64,000 nt of DNA. It comes from Chryseobacterium gambrini (lineage in GTDB: Bacteria; Bacteroidota; Bacteroidia; Flavobacteriales; Weeksellaceae). This document shows positions 61,529-64,000 of the stretch, piece by piece (position 1 is the stretch's first letter; every line of letters starts with the position of its first letter). The stretch covers positions 620,001 to 684,000 of the forward strand of contig NZ_FTOV01000001.1 in assembly GCF_900156825.1 (NCBI RefSeq). Reading direction: 5' to 3'. The notes under the pieces are model-generated. The model searched no databases, was not told the DNA's origin, and was given only the letters and a program-made list of their open reading frames with translations. The position numbers and the translations under genes were made by a program.

Positions 61529-63712
61529 ATGAAAAATATTTTGATACCGATTGCCTTTTTAGCAGGCATATTTACATTTGCACAGGCTGAAAAGGATACT
61601 CTAAAATCGAAGGAGAAGGCTATTGAAGGAGTTACCGTAACGGTAAGAAAACCAACCATTGAATCCAAAGTAGACAGAACCGTTTTTAATGTTTCCAACA
61701 GCTCTATTCTCGCAGGAAATACGACTTGGGACGTCTTGAGAATGACTCCGCTGGTAAGTATTGATAACAATGATGCCATAAAAGCTGAAGGAGAAACCGT
61801 AACCGTTTACATCAACGACAGGAAGTCTGTTTTTACAGGAAAGGAACTGAAAGAATACCTGAAAACCATTCCTGCGGACAATCTGATGAAAATTGAGGTG
61901 ATTACAAGTCCGTCTTCGCGATATGAAGCAACAGGATCTGTCATCAATATTGTATTGAAAAAGCGTGATGATGAAGGAATTAAAGGAAGTGTTACCTTAA
62001 ACAACAGGCAGAACACCAAAAACTCTCACTACACCAACCTGAATTTAAATTACCACCGTAAAAGCTTTACACAGACCTTCATCGGAAGCTACAGCGACAA
62101 TACCAACGTACAGAGCAATTCCAGTCTTTATAAAGTGGATGCAGAAAATTCTGAAACCTACAGAAATTCTAAAACAATAGGGAGATACAAAAGTCCTTCC
62201 CTTTCGTCAACTTCAGAATTTGAACTGAATAATAAAAATACGGTAGGTGTAATTCTTGAATATTACCAAAGCAACTCTTCTTCCAATACCGATGCAGACG
62301 GATTGAGAAATGTTAACGGACTCTTCGAAAATTCTTATCTTCAGAACCAAAATTCTACGGGACTTAACAGAAACTTCGGCTCCAATATTTTTTATAAATG
62401 GTATGATAAGGAAAAGAATAAAATCCTTGACATTAATTTGGGTTCCAATTATTACGGACAGTCGAGCGACGATTATTTTGTAAAAAATATGGTGTACAAA
62501 TCCAAACCGGATGAAAAACAGGAAATAGGAGTTCTTACAGATACCGAAAACAGAAATTATTACCTGAAAGTAGATTACACGCAGCCTATCGGAAAAGAAG
62601 GCGGAAATTTTGAAGTCGGCGGTAAGATCGATTTCAATAATAATGTGATCCCAAACAGCTTATATGGAAATATGCTTACAGGACTTAGTTCCGGAGATAT
62701 TTTCCACTATGAAGACAACATCAGTTCTCTATACGCCAACTACAGCAAAACATTCTTTAAAAAACTGGAAACCAGGATCGGACTCCGTTATGAATACATC
62801 GATTATAAAATACGTCAGGATAATGCAGGAACTTCGAGAAGAGATTCTTACGGAAAACTGCTGCCCAATATTTTATTGAAATATTCTTTTTCAGACAATT
62901 ATGATTTAAGTTTAACGTATAACAAAAATATCTGGAGACCGTGGTATGCGGAATTTAATCCGTTTATGATCCCGAACAGCGACGGATTCTACAGTCGTGG
63001 AAGCATCGATCTGGAACCCAACCCAAGCGACAGGGTTTATATGAAGTTAGGGATTCATAAAAAATACTTTATCTCTGCGAGATATATGTTTACCGATCAG
63101 GATTACTGGACCAATTATGTAACGGGAACCATTAATGATATCAACGGAAATCCTCAAAACATCACCATTACGCAGCCCTCCAACTTTTTCGGGAAAGTGC
63201 ATAAGTATTACGTCTTTGCCAATACGAACCAGACTTTCTTCAAAAATAAATTTACGGTGAATCTTGGTCTAGGATGGTATTATATTGACAACAGCGATTT
63301 TAACAGGAAAAACGGTTTGGAAAATGCCAATAATTACATCAGCTATCTGAGTGCTTCCACCAACCTTACGTATACGAATCTGTTTAATAAAAATATTAAT
63401 CTGAGCGCATGGGTAGAAGTGTCTAACCAGAACAACGGAAATTCTACGACGAACAAAGCAAACGTCTTTCATAATATTTCTGCCACGAAGATATTCCCGA
63501 AAACCCAGATGGAAGTCAGCCTTCAGCTCATGAATATTTTTCAGCGGCCGAATTACGATGCCACCACTTTTGTGCAGGGAGGAACTTTCCGAAATGCTTC
63601 AAAATGGGACTGGTACGGAGCATCTATTTCATTTGTAAAACGTTTCGGAAACCAGAAAGTAAAAGAAAATACCAAAACCGATGTTGAGAAAAACGGCGGC
63701 GGCGGAAAATAA
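61529..63712 (+). CDS. Outer-membrane beta-barrel receptor (TonB-dependent, OMP_b-brl_3 type)
   Basis: 727 residues. A signal peptide (ending FTFAQA) leads directly into a plug-like domain (VTVTVRKPTIESKVDRTVF, TWDVLRMTPLV, IEVITSPSSRYEATGSVINI) without the carboxypeptidase-like domain seen in 58215-60557. The barrel then runs to a C-terminus ending in Lys/Glu/Gly-rich sequence (DVEKNGGGGK) instead of the usual aromatic residue. Sequence order fits the outer membrane beta-barrel family PF14905. Monocistronic, with its own promoter gap and terminator. Confidence 0.9.
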   Translation: MKNILIPIAFLAGIFTFAQAEKDTLKSKEKAIEGVTVTVRKPTIESKVDRTVFNVSNSSILAGNTTWDVLRMTPLVSIDNNDAIKAEGETVTVYINDRKSVFTGKELKEYLKTIPADNLMKIEVITSPSSRYEATGSVINIVLKKRDDEGIKGSVTLNNRQNTKNSHYTNLNLNYHRKSFTQTFIGSYSDNTNVQSNSSLYKVDAENSETYRNSKTIGRYKSPSLSSTSEFELNNKNTVGVILEYYQSNSSSNTDADGLRNVNGLFENSYLQNQNSTGLNRNFGSNIFYKWYDKEKNKILDINLGSNYYGQSSDDYFVKNMVYKSKPDEKQEIGVLTDTENRNYYLKVDYTQPIGKEGGNFEVGGKIDFNNNVIPNSLYGNMLTGLSSGDIFHYEDNISSLYANYSKTFFKKLETRIGLRYEYIDYKIRQDNAGTSRRDSYGKLLPNILLKYSFSDNYDLSLTYNKNIWRPWYAEFNPFMIPNSDGFYSRGSIDLEPNPSDRVYMKLGIHKKYFISARYMFTDQDYWTNYVTGTINDINGNPQNITITQPSNFFGKVHKYYVFANTNQTFFKNKFTVNLGLGWYYIDNSDFNRKNGLENANNYISYLSASTNLTYTNLFNKNINLSAWVEVSNQNNGNSTTNKANVFHNISATKIFPKTQMEVSLQLMNIFQRPNYDATTFVQGGTFRNASKWDWYGASISFVKRFGNQKVKENTKTDVEKNGGGGK

Positions 63713-63730
63713 TTTTAATGTTAAATTTTA

Positions 63731-63769
63731 GTACGGACGATGGATGAATTTCCATTGTCCGTTTTTTTT
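63731..63769 (+). terminator. Terminator after the second receptor gene
   Basis: CGGACGATGGA pairs imperfectly with CCATTGTCCG, then T9. Confidence 0.75.
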
Positions 63770-63774
63770 TATTG

Positions 63775-63982
63775 AGTTTGTTTAAACTTTTTTTAAATAA
63801 AATATTCTTTTTGGAAAACGCAAAGACGCAGGATTTTTATTCATCTCAAATCTTTAAGACGCAAGAAAATCGAAGATTTTCAATAAGAATTGATGCTTAA
63901 TTTTATCAGATAAAATCTTTGCGCATTAAGACAAGACCGTATTTAATGAATATTTTGCGTCGTTGCGATGGTTGCTATTAAA
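63775..63982. repeat. Right arm of the 210-bp inverted repeat pair
   Basis: Begins GAGTTTGTTTAAACT and ends TTGCTATTAA; it is the inverted counterpart of 57763-57972. No gene is seen from 63713 to the window end. Confidence 0.85.
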
Positions 63983-64000
63983 TATTATAAACTTCTCATT

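Overview
The window looks like a chromosomal segment of a Flavobacteriia member close to Chryseobacterium. The evidence is the A+T-rich DNA, a GldI-type gliding-motility isomerase, proteins with type IX secretion (T9SS) sorting domains of both classes, DUF4249 and SusC/TonB-type outer-membrane pairs, weak ribosome-binding sites, and TAnnTTTG-type -7 promoter boxes. No rRNA, tRNA, CRISPR array, prophage or insertion sequence was recognised. All family calls come from reading the sequence, not from searches.

Layout. 1-5.3 kb: end of a DUF1015 gene and two M28 peptidase paralogues, the first lacking key catalytic residues, with an unknown gene between them. 5.3-7.0, 8.4-9.5 and 14.6-16.5 kb: three clusters of modular interspersed repeats, including an exact 300-bp tandem duplication and a 22-bp perfect palindrome. 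Between them are a small secreted protein, a possible lysozyme-fold protein, a very A+T-rich OLD-family ATPase/TOPRIM nuclease, and the gldI/PPIase pair. 16.5-31.2 kb: mostly core genes (ilvE, mnmD, NUDIX, M42 peptidase, rpe, alpha-L-fucosidase, ndk, rsgA, DAHP synthase/chorismate mutase, dnaX), plus a TetR and alpha-oxoamine synthase pair that may make sphingo- or sulfonolipid bases. dnaX is split in frame at an A10 run, as expected for gamma/tau production by slippage.

32-39 kb: a CPA1 antiporter, an MFS exporter, a small gene behind a sigma-54-like promoter, a membrane-anchored coiled-coil GIY-YIG-like protein, and a lipoprotein with a TNT (NAD+ glycohydrolase toxin) domain followed 12 bp later by a small CxxC protein that could be its immunity partner. 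39-50 kb: the most unusual block. A LodA/LodB-like quinone-cofactor amino-acid oxidase operon and a HAD phosphatase face a second gene set: small dehydrogenase subunit, GMC oxidoreductase, VioB-like ferritin-fold protein, acetoacetate-decarboxylase-like protein and a putative beta-barrel protein. An Lrp regulator closes the block. Together they could form an undescribed oxidative pathway.

51-64 kb: two T9SS cargo proteins, a diheme cytochrome c peroxidase, and an outer-membrane module (TonB receptor, DUF4249 lipoprotein, second beta-barrel receptor) flanked by a 210-bp inverted repeat pair.
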